In this document: positions 27,149-37,040 of the stretch, in pieces
How positions within the stretch are numbered: position 1 is the stretch's first letter
Layout of the letters: each line of letters opens with the position of its first letter
From: Limimaricola soesokkakensis
GTDB lineage: Bacteria; Pseudomonadota; Alphaproteobacteria; Rhodobacterales; Rhodobacteraceae
Length of the DNA: 64,000 nt
Assembly (NCBI RefSeq): GCF_900172345.1
Contig: NZ_FWFY01000003.1
Location: 124,001-188,000 of the forward strand
Reading direction: 5' to 3'
Program-made: the position numbers and the translations under genes
The notes under the pieces: model-generated
Told to the model about the DNA's origin: nothing
The model's input: the letters and a program-made list of their open reading frames with translations, nothing else
The model's database searches: none

Positions 27149-28444
27149 TCAGAGCTCGGGGTAGAGCGGGAAGCGCTTGCAGAGTTCCTCGACCTCGCCG
27201 CGTACCTTCGCCTCGACCTCGGCATTGCCCTCGGGCCCGTTGGCCGCGAGCCCTTCGGTCACCTCGACGATCCAGTCGGCGATCTGCCGGAACTCGGCCT
27301 CGCCGAAGCCGCGCGTCGTGCCCGCGGGCGAGCCGAGGCGGATGCCGGAGGTCACGGCCGGCTTCTCCGGGTCGAAGGGGATGCCGTTCTTGTTGCAGGT
27401 GATGTGGGCGCGGCCCAGCGCGTCCTCGGTGGCGTTGCCCTTCACGCCCTTGGGGCGCAGATCGACGAGCATCAAATGGCTGTCGGTGCCGCCCGTCACG
27501 ATGTCGAGGCCGCCCTTCATCAGCTGGTCGGCAAGCGCCTGTGCGTTCTTTACCACCTGTTCTTGGTAGGCCTTGAACTCGGGACGCAGCGCCTCGCCGA
27601 AGGCCACGGCCTTGCCGGCGATGACATGCATCAGCGGGCCGCCCTGGATGCCCGGGAAGATCGCCGAATTGACCTTCTTGGCGATGGCCTCGTCATTGGT
27701 GAGGATCATGCCGCCGCGCGGGCCGCGCAGGGTTTTGTGGGTCGTGGTGGTGGCCACATGCGCGTGCGGGAAGGGCGAGGGGTAGATGCCCGCAGCCACC
27801 AGACCCGCAAAATGCGCCATGTCGACGAGCAGCCAGGCGCCGACGCTGTCGGCGATCTCGCGCATCCGCGGGAAGTCGATGATCCGCGGGATCGCCGAGC
27901 CGCCAGCGATGATCATCTTCGGCTGGTGCTCGGTCGCGAGCGCCTGGATCTGGTCGTAGTCGATCTGCTGGTCCTGTTGGCGCACGCCGTACTGCACCGC
28001 GTTGAACCACTTGCCCGACTGGTTCGGCTTGGCGCCATGGGTCAGGTGGCCGCCCGCGTCGAGGCTCATGCCGAGGATGGTGTCGCCGGGCTGCAGCAGC
28101 GCCTGGAACACGCCCTGGTTCGCCTGGGAGCCGGAGTTGGGCTGCACGTTGGCGAATTCGCAGGAGAAGAGCTGCTTGGCGCGGTCGATGGCGAGGTTCT
28201 CGGCCACGTCGGCGAACTGGCAGCCGCCGTAATAGCGGCGCCCCGGGTAACCTTCGGCGTATTTGTTGGTGAGCACCGAGCCCTGCGCTTCGAGCACGGC
28301 GGCCGAGACGATGTTCTCGCTCGCGATCAGCTCGATCTCGTGGCGCTGGCGGCCGAGCTCGTCGGTGATCGCCTTGGCGATCTCGGGGTCGCGGGTGGCG
28401 AGCTTCTCGGTGAAGAAGCCGTCGTCGCGGGTGGATGCGTTCAT
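27149..28444 (-). CDS. glyA: Serine hydroxymethyltransferase
   Basis: 431-residue PLP enzyme interconverting serine and glycine with tetrahydrofolate, a main source of one-carbon units. [29 protein letters not shown], the Lys-containing [14 protein letters not shown] and [14 protein letters not shown] are present. The ATG at 28444, 7 bases after GAGGTG, is preferred to a GTG three codons earlier. It is divergent from the NAD kinase gene, with about 170 bases between the starts. Confidence 0.97.
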   Translation of the reverse strand: MNASTRDDGFFTEKLATRDPEIAKAITDELGRQRHEIELIASENIVSAAVLEAQGSVLTNKYAEGYPGRRYYGGCQFADVAENLAIDRAKQLFSCEFANVQPNSGSQANQGVFQALLQPGDTILGMSLDAGGHLTHGAKPNQSGKWFNAVQYGVRQQDQQIDYDQIQALATEHQPKMIIAGGSAIPRIIDFPRMREIADSVGAWLLVDMAHFAGLVAAGIYPSPFPHAHVATTTTHKTLRGPRGGMILTNDEAIAKKVNSAIFPGIQGGPLMHVIAGKAVAFGEALRPEFKAYQEQVVKNAQALADQLMKGGLDIVTGGTDSHLMLVDLRPKGVKGNATEDALGRAHITCNKNGIPFDPEKPAVTSGIRLGSPAGTTRGFGEAEFRQIADWIVEVTEGLAANGPEGNAEVEAKVRGEVEELCKRFPLYPEL

Positions 28445-28614
28445 CTCGGACACCTCGTGCGGGGTTGCGTCGCGGCTCTCTTAACCCAGCGACAAGAGGG
28501 CCAAAAGCCCCGAAACCGTCGCAGCATGGGCGCTTCGCGGCGAAATCGCCCGCCGCTTGCCTTTCGGGAAGCGCTGGCCGACAAACTAGGCGCAGCATCC
28601 GGGGGGAAAGAGAT

Positions 28615-29379
28615 TTGGGCACCGACCGCATCGCCTTTCTGGCCAGCGAGGCCAGCATTGCGCAGGAGACGCGGGCACGGCTCGCGGAACGATACGGCGA
28701 CAGCCCGCTGGACGAGGCGGATGTCGTGGTGGCGCTGGGCGGCGACGGCTTTATGTTGCAGACGCTGCACGCGACCGAGGGGCTCGACCTGCCGGTCTAC
28801 GGGATGAATCGCGGCACCGTGGGCTTCCTGATGAACGCATTCTCAGAGGACGACCTGCCGGATCGGCTCGCCGCCGCCGAGGAGGCGATCATCAACCCGC
28901 TGGCCATGACCGCCGAGACATCCTCGGGCGAGATGCATCGGGGCCTCGGGATCAACGAGGTGAGCCTTTTGCGCGCGGGGCCGCAGGCGGCCAAGCTGAA
29001 GGTGATCGTAGATGGGCGGGTGCGGCTCGAGGAACTGGTCTGCGACGGGGCGCTGGTCGCCACGCCCGCGGGCTCGACCGCCTACAACTACTCCGCCTAT
29101 GGCCCGATCCTGCCGATCGGGGCCGACGTGCTGGCGCTCACCGCCATCGCGCCGTTCCGGCCCCGGCGCTGGCGCGGCGCGCTGCTGCCCACCGCCGCCA
29201 CCGTGCGCTTCGAGGTGCTGGAGGCCGACAAGCGGCCGGTGATGGCCGATGCCGACAGCCGGCTGGTGCGCGACGTGATCGCGGTCGAGATCCGCTCGGA
29301 GCCGCGGGTGCGGCACCGCATCCTGTTCGACCCCGGCCACGGGCTGGAGGAGCGGCTGATCCGCGAGCAGTTCGCCTGA
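28615..29379 (+). CDS. nadK: NAD kinase
   Basis: 254 residues from a TTG that follows a purine-rich stretch (GGGGGGAAAG). It phosphorylates NAD to NADP. ADVVVALGGDGFMLQTLH carries the GGDG motif, MNRGTVGFLMN follows, and ATPAGSTAYNYSA is the second nucleotide-binding motif. This short form with an N-terminus of about 35 residues before GGDG is usual in Rhodobacterales. It ends 7 bases from the convergent prpE. Confidence 0.93.
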   Translation: MGTDRIAFLASEASIAQETRARLAERYGDSPLDEADVVVALGGDGFMLQTLHATEGLDLPVYGMNRGTVGFLMNAFSEDDLPDRLAAAEEAIINPLAMTAETSSGEMHRGLGINEVSLLRAGPQAAKLKVIVDGRVRLEELVCDGALVATPAGSTAYNYSAYGPILPIGADVLALTAIAPFRPRRWRGALLPTAATVRFEVLEADKRPVMADADSRLVRDVIAVEIRSEPRVRHRILFDPGHGLEERLIREQFA

Positions 29380-29386
29380 GCGGCGC

Positions 29387-31294
29387 TCAGCTCACCGCCT
29401 CTCTCGGCACGCCGTAGCCCAGCGGCGCGATCGCCGCGCGCAGCTCATCGAGGATCGCGGGGTCGTCGATGGTGGCGGGCATCGCGAAATCCTCGCCATC
29501 GGCGAGCTTCGCCATGGTCGAGCGCAGGATCTTGCCCGAACGGGTCTTGGGTAACCGCTCTACCACCACGGCGAGCCGGAACGCCGCGACCGGGCCGATG
29601 CGTTCGCGCACCAGATCGACCGCTTCGCGCAAGATCTCCTCGGGTGGTCTGGCGCAGGTGCGGTTGAGGCAGAGGAACCCCATCGGCAGCTGCCCCTTGA
29701 GCGGGTCGGCGACGCCGATCACCGCGCATTCGGCGACGTCGGGATGATCGGCCAGAACCTCCTCCATGCCGCCCGTCGAGAGACGGTGCCCGGCCACGTT
29801 GATCACGTCGTCGGTCCGGGAGAGGATCGAGACATAGCCGTCCTCGTCGATCATCCCGGCATCGCCGGTGGCGTAGAAGCCGGGATAGGCGGAAAGGTAG
29901 CTGCGCCGGAACCGCGCTTCGTCGCCCCAGATCCCGATCAGAGTGCCCGGCGGCAGCGGCAGCCGGATCGCCACCGCGCCCAAGGTGCCGCGCGGCTTCT
30001 CCTGTCCCGTCTCGTCGAGGATGCGGATGTCGTAGCCCGGCATCGGCACGGTCGAGGAGCCGTCCTTGACCGGCAGGGGCTCGATCCCCACCGGGTTCCC
30101 GGTGATGGTGTAGCCAGTCTCGGTCTGCCACCAGTGATCGTAGACCGGGACATTCGTGATCTCGCGCGCCCAGGCCACCGTGTCCGGATCGGCCCGCTCG
30201 CCCGCGAGGTAGATCGCCCGCAGCCCCGAGAGGTCGTGATCCCGCGCCATCCGCCCCTCGGGATCCTCGCGCTTGATCGCGCGCAGCGCCGTGGGGGCGG
30301 TAAAGAAGGTGCGGACCTTGTTGCGGGCGATCACGCGCCAAAAGGCGCCCGCATCGGGCGTGCCCACCGGCTTGCCCTCGTAGATCAGCGTGGTGTTGCC
30401 GTGGATCAGCGGGCCGTAGCAGATATAGCTGTGGCCCACGACCCAGCCGACGTCGGAGGCGGCCCAGAACACCTCGCCGGGGTCGGTGGCGTAGACGTTC
30501 TTCATGGTCCAATGCAGCGCCACCAGATGCCCGCCGGTGGGGCGCACCACGCCCTTGGGCTTTCCCGTCGTGCCGGAGGTGTAGAGGATATAGGCGGGGT
30601 GGTTGGCCTCGACCGGCACGCAGTCGGCGGGCTCGGCCTCCTCCTGGAAATCGTGCCATTCGATGTCGCGGCCGTGCTCGATCCCGGCCATCGCCTGCGG
30701 GCGCTGCAGGATCACGCAGAATTCCGGCTTGTGCTCGGCCTCGATCAGCGCCGCGTCCAGCAGCGGCTTGTAGGCAACGACGCGGTGCGGCTCGATCCCG
30801 CAGGAGCCGGCAAGGATCGCCTTCGGCTTGCAGTCGTCGATGCGCACGGCGAGTTCGCGCGCCGCGAAGCCGCCGAAGACGACGCAGTGGATCGCGCCGA
30901 TCCGGGCGCAGGCCAGCATCGCCTCCAGCGCCTCGGGGATCATCGGCATGTAGATGACGACGCGGTCGCCCTTGGTCACGCCGCGCGCCTTCAGCGCGCC
31001 CGCCAGCCGCGCGACCCGACCCAGAAGTTCGCCATAGGTGATCTCGGTGCGGCTTTCGGTGACCGGGCTGTCATGGATGATCGCCACATCATGCGTGCGT
31101 CCCTCGGCCACGTGCCGGTCGAGCGCGTTGTGGCAGCCATTGACCATGCCATCGGGATACCAGAGCGGGACCGGATCGGCCTCTTCCGACAGGGCCCGGC
31201 TCGGGAAACGGTGCCAGTCGATGGCGCGCGCCGCACCCATCCAGAACCCCTCGGGGTCCGAGCGCCAGCTCTCATAGACGTCCGCATAAGTCAT
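29387..31294 (-). CDS. prpE: Propionate-CoA ligase (PrpE)
   Basis: 635-residue AMP-forming acyl-CoA synthetase. The N-terminal ACS domain begins YESWRSDPEGFWMGAARAIDW. The P-loop-like core YTSGTTGKPKGVVRPTGGH and the late motif RTDDVINVAGHRLSTGGMEE are intact, and the catalytic Lys lies in LPKTRSGKILRS. The sequence pattern (VVRPTGGH, GHSYICYGPLIHGNTT) is that of PrpE rather than acetyl-CoA synthetase. It feeds propionyl-CoA into the methylmalonyl-CoA route that MeaB supports. GGGAGGA precedes the start. Confidence 0.92.
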   Translation of the reverse strand: MTYADVYESWRSDPEGFWMGAARAIDWHRFPSRALSEEADPVPLWYPDGMVNGCHNALDRHVAEGRTHDVAIIHDSPVTESRTEITYGELLGRVARLAGALKARGVTKGDRVVIYMPMIPEALEAMLACARIGAIHCVVFGGFAARELAVRIDDCKPKAILAGSCGIEPHRVVAYKPLLDAALIEAEHKPEFCVILQRPQAMAGIEHGRDIEWHDFQEEAEPADCVPVEANHPAYILYTSGTTGKPKGVVRPTGGHLVALHWTMKNVYATDPGEVFWAASDVGWVVGHSYICYGPLIHGNTTLIYEGKPVGTPDAGAFWRVIARNKVRTFFTAPTALRAIKREDPEGRMARDHDLSGLRAIYLAGERADPDTVAWAREITNVPVYDHWWQTETGYTITGNPVGIEPLPVKDGSSTVPMPGYDIRILDETGQEKPRGTLGAVAIRLPLPPGTLIGIWGDEARFRRSYLSAYPGFYATGDAGMIDEDGYVSILSRTDDVINVAGHRLSTGGMEEVLADHPDVAECAVIGVADPLKGQLPMGFLCLNRTCARPPEEILREAVDLVRERIGPVAAFRLAVVVERLPKTRSGKILRSTMAKLADGEDFAMPATIDDPAILDELRAAIAPLGYGVPREAVS

Positions 31295-31416
31295 ATCCGT
31301 CCTCCCTCCGGACGGAATCCTACGCCCGGGCAAGGCTTTGGGGCAAGCGTCACGCGCGCCCCGACGCCGCCCCTTTCGGCCGGGGCGGCGGTGTTCGCCT
31401 TTTTGGAGAATGAAGC

Positions 31417-31441
31417 ACGGGGGAGGTCGCGCCTCCCCCGT
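31417..31441 (-). terminator. Hairpin terminator of maeB
   Basis: Perfect 10-pair stem ACGGGGGAGG/CCTCCCCCGT with loop TCGCG, starting 5 bases after the maeB stop. The minus-strand tail is GCTTCATTCTCC, only moderately T-rich. Just beyond, TTTTTGGAGAATGAAG resembles the dispersed intergenic motif seen elsewhere in the window. Confidence 0.7.
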
Positions 31442-31446
31442 AAATC

Positions 31447-33750
31447 TCAGCCGTAATGCGCGACCGGCGTGCCGGCGATAGCCGACATGTTGAGCAGCCC
31501 GCGCGCGGTGATCGAGGGCGTCACGATATGAGCCCGGTTGCCCATCCCCATCAGCAGCGGCCCGACCTCAAGGCCCGCGCCTTTCATCTTGAGGATGTTG
31601 CGCACGCCCGAGGCCGCGTCGGTGTTGGCGAAGACGAGGCAGTTCGCGGCTCCGGATAGGCGTGCACCGGGGAAGGTCCGCTCGCGCAGCTCGGGATCAA
31701 GCGCGGCATCAACATGCATCTCGCCCTCATAGGCGAAATCGCGCGGCTCGGCGTCGAGGATCTCCAGCGCGGCGCGCATCCGGCGTCCCGAGGAGATGTC
31801 GAGATTGCCGAATTGCGAATGCGAGCACAGGGCGATCTTCGGCGCGATGCCGAAGCGGCGGATGTGCCGGGCGCAGCCCTCCACCGTCTCGGCGATCTGC
31901 GCGGGACTGGGCTCTGCATGGACTTGGGTGTCGGCGACGAAGAGCGGTCCGTCCTCGAGGATCATCAGGGACAGGGCGCCGACCGGGCGCAATTCCTTGG
32001 TGCCGAGCACCTGCTCGATGTAGTTGAGGTGCCATAGATACTGCCCGAAGGTGCCGCAGATCAGGCTGTCGGCCTCCTCGCGATGCACCATCACCGCGCC
32101 GATCGCGGTGGTGTTGGTGCGCATGATCGCCTTGGCGAGATCGGGGGTCACGCCCTTGCGCGCCATGATTTCGTGATAGGTGCCCCAGTAGTCGCGGTAG
32201 CGCGGGTCGTTCTCGGGGTTCACGATCTCGAAGTCGATGCCAGGGCGGATCGTCAGCCCGGCGCGCTCGCAGCGGGTCTCGATCACGTCGGGACGTCCGA
32301 TCAGGATCGGCGTGTCCGTGGTCTCCTCGATGATCGCATGCGCGGCGCGCAGCACCCGCTCGTCCTCGCCCTCGGCGAAGACGATCTTGCGGGTGGCCGA
32401 GCGCGCGGCGTCGAAGACCGGCCGCATCAGCAGCGCCGATTTGAACACCGAGCTGTCGAGACGCCGCTTGTAAGCGTCCATGTCGTCGATCGGCCGTGCC
32501 GCGACGCCGGTTTCCATAGCGGCCTTGGCGACGGCGGAGGCGACGACGCCCATCAGCCGCGGGTCGAAAGGCTTGGGGATCAGGTAGTCGGGCCCGAAGC
32601 TGAGCTGTTCGCCACTATAGGCGGCGGCGGCCTCGGCCGAGGTGGTGGCGCGGGCCAGAGCCGCGATGCCTTCGATGCAGGCGATCTTCATCTCGTCGTT
32701 GATCGTGGTCGCGCCCACGTCGAGCGCGCCGCGGAAGATGAAGGGGAAGCACAGCACGTTGTTGACCTGGTTCGGTCGGTCCGAGCGCCCCGTGGCGATG
32801 ATCGCGTCCGGTTTCACCTCGCGCGCCAGCTCCGGCATGATCTCGGGCGTCGGGTTGGCGAGCGCGAAGATGATTGGCCGGTCGGACATGCGCGCCACCA
32901 TCTCGGGCGCCAGCAGGTTCGGGCCCGAAAGGCCGAGGAACAGGTCGGCGCCATCGATGACGTCACCGAGCCCGCGCGGCCCGCCGGGCTGCGCGAAGGC
33001 CGCCTTCTGCGGCGTCATCGCCTCGTCCTCGCGACCCTCATGGACGAGGCCGTTGATGTCGCAAAGCCAGATGTTCTCGCGCTTCACCCCGAGCTTGACC
33101 AGCATGTCGAGGCAGGCGATGCCCGCCGCGCCGCCGCCGGTCGAGACGACCTTGATCTCGTCGAAGCTCTTCTTCGCCACGCGCAATGCGTTGGTGGCCG
33201 CGGCCCCCACAACGATGGCGGTGCCGTGCTGGTCGTCGTGGAAGACCGGGATGTTCATCCGCTCGCGGCAGATCTTCTCGACGATGAAGCAATCCGGCGC
33301 CTTGATGTCCTCCAGATTGATCGCACCGAAGGTCGGCTCCAGGGCGCAGACGATCTCGGCGAGCTTCTCAGGATCGCTCTGCTCCAGCTCGATGTCGAAG
33401 CAGTCGATATTCGCGAATTTCTTGAAGAGCACCGCCTTGCCCTCCATCACCGGCTTGGAGGCCAGCGCGCCGATATTGCCAAGCCCCAGCACCGCAGTGC
33501 CGTTGGTGACGACGGCGACGAGGTTGCCGCGAGAGGTGTAGTCGCGGGCCGTGTCGGGGTCGGACTTGATCTCGAGGCAGGCCTCGGCGACGCCGGGGGA
33601 ATAGGCGCGGGAAAGATCCCGGCCATTGGCCAGCGGTTTCGTCGCGCGGATCTCCAGCTTGCCGGGCTTGGGCAGCCGATGGTAGTCGAGCGCCGCCTGC
33701 CGCAGGCTGTCGGAGCCCGCGCGGGCGTTGTCGTCTGTGCTATCGGCCAT
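31447..33750 (-). CDS. maeB: NADP-dependent malic enzyme with phosphotransacetylase-like domain
   Basis: 767 residues. The N-terminal malic enzyme (about 1-430) carries RAYSPGVAEACLEI, FHDDQHGTAIVVGAA and the nucleotide-binding GGGAAGIACLDMLVKLG. The C-terminal domain (about 440-767) resembles phosphate acetyltransferase (FAEGEDERVLRAAHAI, GALSLMILEDGPLFVADTQV). Such MaeB-type fusions convert malate to pyruvate with NADP, and the C-terminal part is generally regulatory (acetyl-CoA binding). Monocistronic, with a hairpin at its 3' end. Confidence 0.95.
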   Translation of the reverse strand: MADSTDDNARAGSDSLRQAALDYHRLPKPGKLEIRATKPLANGRDLSRAYSPGVAEACLEIKSDPDTARDYTSRGNLVAVVTNGTAVLGLGNIGALASKPVMEGKAVLFKKFANIDCFDIELEQSDPEKLAEIVCALEPTFGAINLEDIKAPDCFIVEKICRERMNIPVFHDDQHGTAIVVGAAATNALRVAKKSFDEIKVVSTGGGAAGIACLDMLVKLGVKRENIWLCDINGLVHEGREDEAMTPQKAAFAQPGGPRGLGDVIDGADLFLGLSGPNLLAPEMVARMSDRPIIFALANPTPEIMPELAREVKPDAIIATGRSDRPNQVNNVLCFPFIFRGALDVGATTINDEMKIACIEGIAALARATTSAEAAAAYSGEQLSFGPDYLIPKPFDPRLMGVVASAVAKAAMETGVAARPIDDMDAYKRRLDSSVFKSALLMRPVFDAARSATRKIVFAEGEDERVLRAAHAIIEETTDTPILIGRPDVIETRCERAGLTIRPGIDFEIVNPENDPRYRDYWGTYHEIMARKGVTPDLAKAIMRTNTTAIGAVMVHREEADSLICGTFGQYLWHLNYIEQVLGTKELRPVGALSLMILEDGPLFVADTQVHAEPSPAQIAETVEGCARHIRRFGIAPKIALCSHSQFGNLDISSGRRMRAALEILDAEPRDFAYEGEMHVDAALDPELRERTFPGARLSGAANCLVFANTDAASGVRNILKMKGAGLEVGPLLMGMGNRAHIVTPSITARGLLNMSAIAGTPVAHYG

Positions 33751-33816
33751 CGCGTCGTTTCTCCCCCTGATCGGAATGGTTCAGCATTAAACCTTTCCCA
33801 AGGGGGCGCGAAAGTC

Positions 33817-34017
33817 CTATCGCTCCGCGATCTGCTCCTGAAGCACGCTTATCCGCTCATCGGCCTGCCGCTCGGTCAGGGAGGCGTCGTATTCCTCGCC
33901 GGTCCTGTCGCACAATTCGCGCAGCAGTACCGCCTGCCTGTCGTTCATCGGAGCGTCGGGGTCCCCCGCCGTGCGGGCTTCGGTTTCGGGCAGAACGGCC
34001 TTGGTCGGTTCGATCAT
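33817..34017 (-). CDS. DUF3072 domain protein (copy 2)
   Basis: 66 residues. The C-terminal half DAPMNDRQAVLLRELCDRTGEEYDASLTERQADERISVLQ aligns with DUF3072 copy 1 at PMTGAQASYLKTLSEEAGEEF but lacks the N-terminal WVTGDE segment (split here between residues 27 and 66). AGGAGGGA before the ATG at 34017 decides the start. It may be induced with copy 1, because a GGAAC element lies at a similar position. The function is unknown. Confidence 0.78.
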   Translation of the reverse strand: MIEPTKAVLPETEARTAGDPDAPMNDRQAVLLRELCDRTGEEYDASLTERQADERISVLQEQIAER

Positions 34018-34042
34018 CTCGGTCCCTCCTGTCATCGGGGGA

Positions 34043-34068
34043 AACCCGGAGCCCGGGAGAGGGGTTCC
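34043..34068 (-). promoter_or_regulatory. Possible sigma-EcfG promoter of DUF3072 copy 2
   Basis: On the minus strand GGAAC (34068-34064) is followed after 17 bases by GGTT (34046-34043), one mismatch from the CGTT of EcfG promoters. It lies about 26 bases before the start codon. Confidence 0.38.
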
Positions 34069-34138
34069 GCGAGGACGGACTTGCATCACGGCAGGGGGAG
34101 GGACAGTGTTTTCGGCAAACCCGTGAGGAGGCCCACCC

Positions 34139-34531
34139 ATGACGCTGGTCGATGACGCGCGCCGCGTGCGCGAGAACGCCTATGCCCCCTATTCCAACTT
34201 CAAGGTCGGTGCCGCGATCCGCGCCACCTCGGGCGCCGTCCATCTCGGCGTCAATGTCGAGAACGTCGCCTATCCGGAGGGCACCTGCGCCGAGGCCGGG
34301 GCGATCGCCGCGATGATCGCCGCTGGCGACAGCGAGATCGCCGAGGTGGCGGTGATCGCCGACAGCCCGGTGCCGGTCTCGCCCTGCGGCGGCTGCCGCC
34401 AGAAGCTCGCCGAGTTCGGGCGCGGCGACGTGAAGGTCACGCTGGCCACGACCGATGGCACCACCAGCGAGACGACGCTCGGGGCGCTGCTGCCCGGCGC
34501 TTTCGACCAGCACCAGATGGAACGCGCCTGA
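34139..34531 (+). CDS. cdd: Cytidine deaminase
   Basis: 130-residue tetrameric-type cytidine deaminase converting cytidine and deoxycytidine to (deoxy)uridine. The zinc site is formed by the Cys and catalytic Glu of GTCAEAGAI and the two Cys of PCGGCRQKLAEFG; AYAPYSNFKVGAA is the family N-terminus. GAGGAGG lies 6-7 bases before the start. First gene of the salvage operon cdd-deoA-deoB-add-upp; its TGA shares the A of the deoA ATG. Confidence 0.95.
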   Translation: MTLVDDARRVRENAYAPYSNFKVGAAIRATSGAVHLGVNVENVAYPEGTCAEAGAIAAMIAAGDSEIAEVAVIADSPVPVSPCGGCRQKLAEFGRGDVKVTLATTDGTTSETTLGALLPGAFDQHQMERA

Positions 34532-35835
34532 TGGAGGCCAGCCGCCTGATCGCCGCGCTGCGCCGGGGCGAGACGCTGCCGCCCGAGGCCATTGCCGGTT
34601 TCACCCGCGGCCTCGCCGACGGCACCGTCTCCGACGCGCAGGCCGGGGCCTTCGCCATGGCCGTCTGCCTGCGGGGGCTGGGGGAGGCGGGTCGCGTCGC
34701 GCTCACCACCGGCATGCGCGACAGCGGCGACCGGCTGCGCTGGGACCTGCCGGGCCCGGTGCTCGACAAGCATTCCACCGGCGGCGTCGGCGACCCGGTC
34801 TCGCTGCTGCTGGCGCCCGCGCTCGCGGCCTGCGGCGTCTACGTGCCGATGATTTCCGGGCGGGGTCTCGGCCATACCGGCGGCACCCTTGATAAGCTCG
34901 AGGCGGTGCCGGGGCTGTCGACCCAGGTTGACGAGGCGCGGCTGCGCACGATCACCCGCGACGTCGGTTGCGCCATCGTCGGCGCCACGGGCCGCATCGC
35001 CCCCGCCGACAAGCGGCTCTACGCGATCCGCGACGTGACCGGCACGGTGGACAGCATCGATCTGATCACCGCCTCGATCCTGTCGAAGAAGCTTGCGGCC
35101 GGGCTCGAAGGCCTCGTGCTCGACGTCAAGGTCGGCTCCGGCGCCTTCATGAAGTCCGAGGCCGAGGCCCGCGCGCTGGCCGAGGCGCTGGTGACGACGG
35201 CGAACGGCGCGGGCTGCCCGACTGCGGCCTTCCTGACCGACATGGACGAGCCGCTCGCGCCTGCCTTGGGCAATGCGACCGAGATGGCGGTGATCATGGA
35301 GGTGCTGTCGGGCGACCGGCTCGCCGCGCCGCGGCTGCATGATCTTACCGTGGCGCTGGGCGGACGGCTCATGGCGCTTGCTGGCGGAGCGGAGGGCGAG
35401 GGCGAGGAGAAGATTGCCCATGCCATTGCCTCGGGCCGGGCACTTGAACGGTTCGCCGCGATGATCCATGCCCTGGGCGGGCCGCCGGACATGGCCGATG
35501 ACTGGCGCACGCATCTGCCCAAGGCCCCCGTGATCCGCGACGTGGCCGCCCCCGAGGCGGGGTACCTGGCCGCCATCGATGGCGAGGCGCTGGGCCATGC
35601 CGTCGTGGGCTTGGGCGGCGGGCGGAAGGTCGAATCCGACCGGATCGACCCGGCGGTGGGGCTGTCCGACGTGGCCCGGCTCGGCGCGAAGCTTGGCCCC
35701 GGCGACCTTCTGGCGCGGGTTCATGCGGCGAGCGACGAGGCCGCCGACCGCGCCGAGGCGGCGCTGCGAGCGGCCATCGCGATCGGCGATGCGCCGCAGA
35801 TCAACGACCTCGTCCGAGGGAGGGTGGACCCATGA
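34531..35835 (+). CDS. deoA: Thymidine phosphorylase
   Basis: 434 residues. It cleaves thymidine (and deoxyuridine) with phosphate to base and deoxyribose-1-phosphate. KHSTGGVGDPVSLLLAP is the phosphate-binding signature of the nucleoside phosphorylase II family, followed by MISGRGLGHTGGTLDKLEAVPG and KKLAAGLEGLVLDVKVGSGAFMKS (given here as parts of one conserved region). The start is coupled to cdd and the end overlaps deoB by four bases. Confidence 0.96.
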   Translation: MEASRLIAALRRGETLPPEAIAGFTRGLADGTVSDAQAGAFAMAVCLRGLGEAGRVALTTGMRDSGDRLRWDLPGPVLDKHSTGGVGDPVSLLLAPALAACGVYVPMISGRGLGHTGGTLDKLEAVPGLSTQVDEARLRTITRDVGCAIVGATGRIAPADKRLYAIRDVTGTVDSIDLITASILSKKLAAGLEGLVLDVKVGSGAFMKSEAEARALAEALVTTANGAGCPTAAFLTDMDEPLAPALGNATEMAVIMEVLSGDRLAAPRLHDLTVALGGRLMALAGGAEGEGEEKIAHAIASGRALERFAAMIHALGGPPDMADDWRTHLPKAPVIRDVAAPEAGYLAAIDGEALGHAVVGLGGGRKVESDRIDPAVGLSDVARLGAKLGPGDLLARVHAASDEAADRAEAALRAAIAIGDAPQINDLVRGRVDP

Positions 35836-37040
35836 CGCGCGTATTTCTTCTGGTAATGGACAGCGCCGGGATCGGCGGCGCGCCCGATGCCGACGCCTTC
35901 TTCAACGGCGACACCCCCGACACCGGCTCCAACACCATCGGCCACATTGCCGAGGCCTGCGCCGCCGGTCGCGCCGAGGAGGGCCGGTCCGGCCCGTTGA
36001 AGCTGTCGACGCTTGACGCGATGGGGCTGGGGCGCGCCATCGCGCTGGCATCGGGCCTCGATGCGCCAGGCCTCGGGGCGGAGCCCTCGGGCGCCTGGGG
36101 CGCGGCGACCGAGATCTCGAACGGCAAGGACACGCCCTCTGGGCACTGGGAACTGGCGGGCGTGCCGGTGCCGTGGGATTGGCACTACTTCCCCAAGGAG
36201 ATCCCGGCCTTTCCGACTGAGGTGACGCGGGCGCTGATGCAGGCGGCGGGCACCGACGGCATCCTCGGCAACCGCCACGCCTCCGGCACGGCGGTGATCG
36301 AGGAGGAGGGGGCCGAGCACATGCGGACCGGTTGGCCGATCTGCTACACCTCGGTCGACAGCGTCCTGCAGATCGCCGCCCATGAGGAGCGCTTCGGCCT
36401 CGAACGGCTGCTGAACATGTGCCGCGACGTGGCGCCGCTGCTGCATGACATGAAGGTCGGCCGGGTGATCGCGCGGCCCTTCGTGGGCGACGAGGCGACA
36501 GGCTTCACCCGTACCCCGAACCGCCGCGATTTTGCCATCGCCGCGCCGGGACGGACGCTGCTCGACAGCGCCCATGCGGAGGGCCGCGACGTGCATGCGG
36601 TCGGCAAGATCGGCGACATCTTCTCGATGCGCGGCGTCACCGACCTGCGCAAGGGGCCCGACGAGAAGCTGATGCATCATTTGTCCGATCTCGTGGACGA
36701 GGCGGCCGATGGCGCATTGGTCTTCGCTAATTTCGTGGAATTCGACACCAATTTCGGCCATCGCCGCGACGTGTCGGGCTATGCGCGTCACCTCGAATGG
36801 TTCGACGTCGAGCTTGGAAAGATCCTGCCGCGGCTGCGCGACGGCGATCTCGTGATCGTCACCGCCGATCATGGCAACGATCCCACCTTCACCGGCACCG
36901 ACCACACGCGCGAGCGGGTGCCGGTGCTGTGCCACGGTCTCGGCGCACGCGAACTCGGCCTGATGGGCTTCACCGATGTCGGCGCGCTCGCCGCCCGGCA
37001 TCTCGGTATTCCCGCACCCGACCCGGAGGCGGCGCCATGA
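35832..37040 (+). CDS. deoB: Phosphopentomutase
   Basis: 402-residue member of the alkaline phosphatase-like superfamily that converts (deoxy)ribose-1-phosphate to the 5-phosphate. Metal-binding motifs MDSAGIGGAPDA at the N-terminus, NFVEFDTNFGHRRD and VTADHGNDPTF near the C-terminus, and the phosphorylated Thr in DTGSNTIGHIA are visible. It overlaps deoA and add by four bases each. Confidence 0.96.
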   Translation: MTRVFLLVMDSAGIGGAPDADAFFNGDTPDTGSNTIGHIAEACAAGRAEEGRSGPLKLSTLDAMGLGRAIALASGLDAPGLGAEPSGAWGAATEISNGKDTPSGHWELAGVPVPWDWHYFPKEIPAFPTEVTRALMQAAGTDGILGNRHASGTAVIEEEGAEHMRTGWPICYTSVDSVLQIAAHEERFGLERLLNMCRDVAPLLHDMKVGRVIARPFVGDEATGFTRTPNRRDFAIAAPGRTLLDSAHAEGRDVHAVGKIGDIFSMRGVTDLRKGPDEKLMHHLSDLVDEAADGALVFANFVEFDTNFGHRRDVSGYARHLEWFDVELGKILPRLRDGDLVIVTADHGNDPTFTGTDHTRERVPVLCHGLGARELGLMGFTDVGALAARHLGIPAPDPEAAP

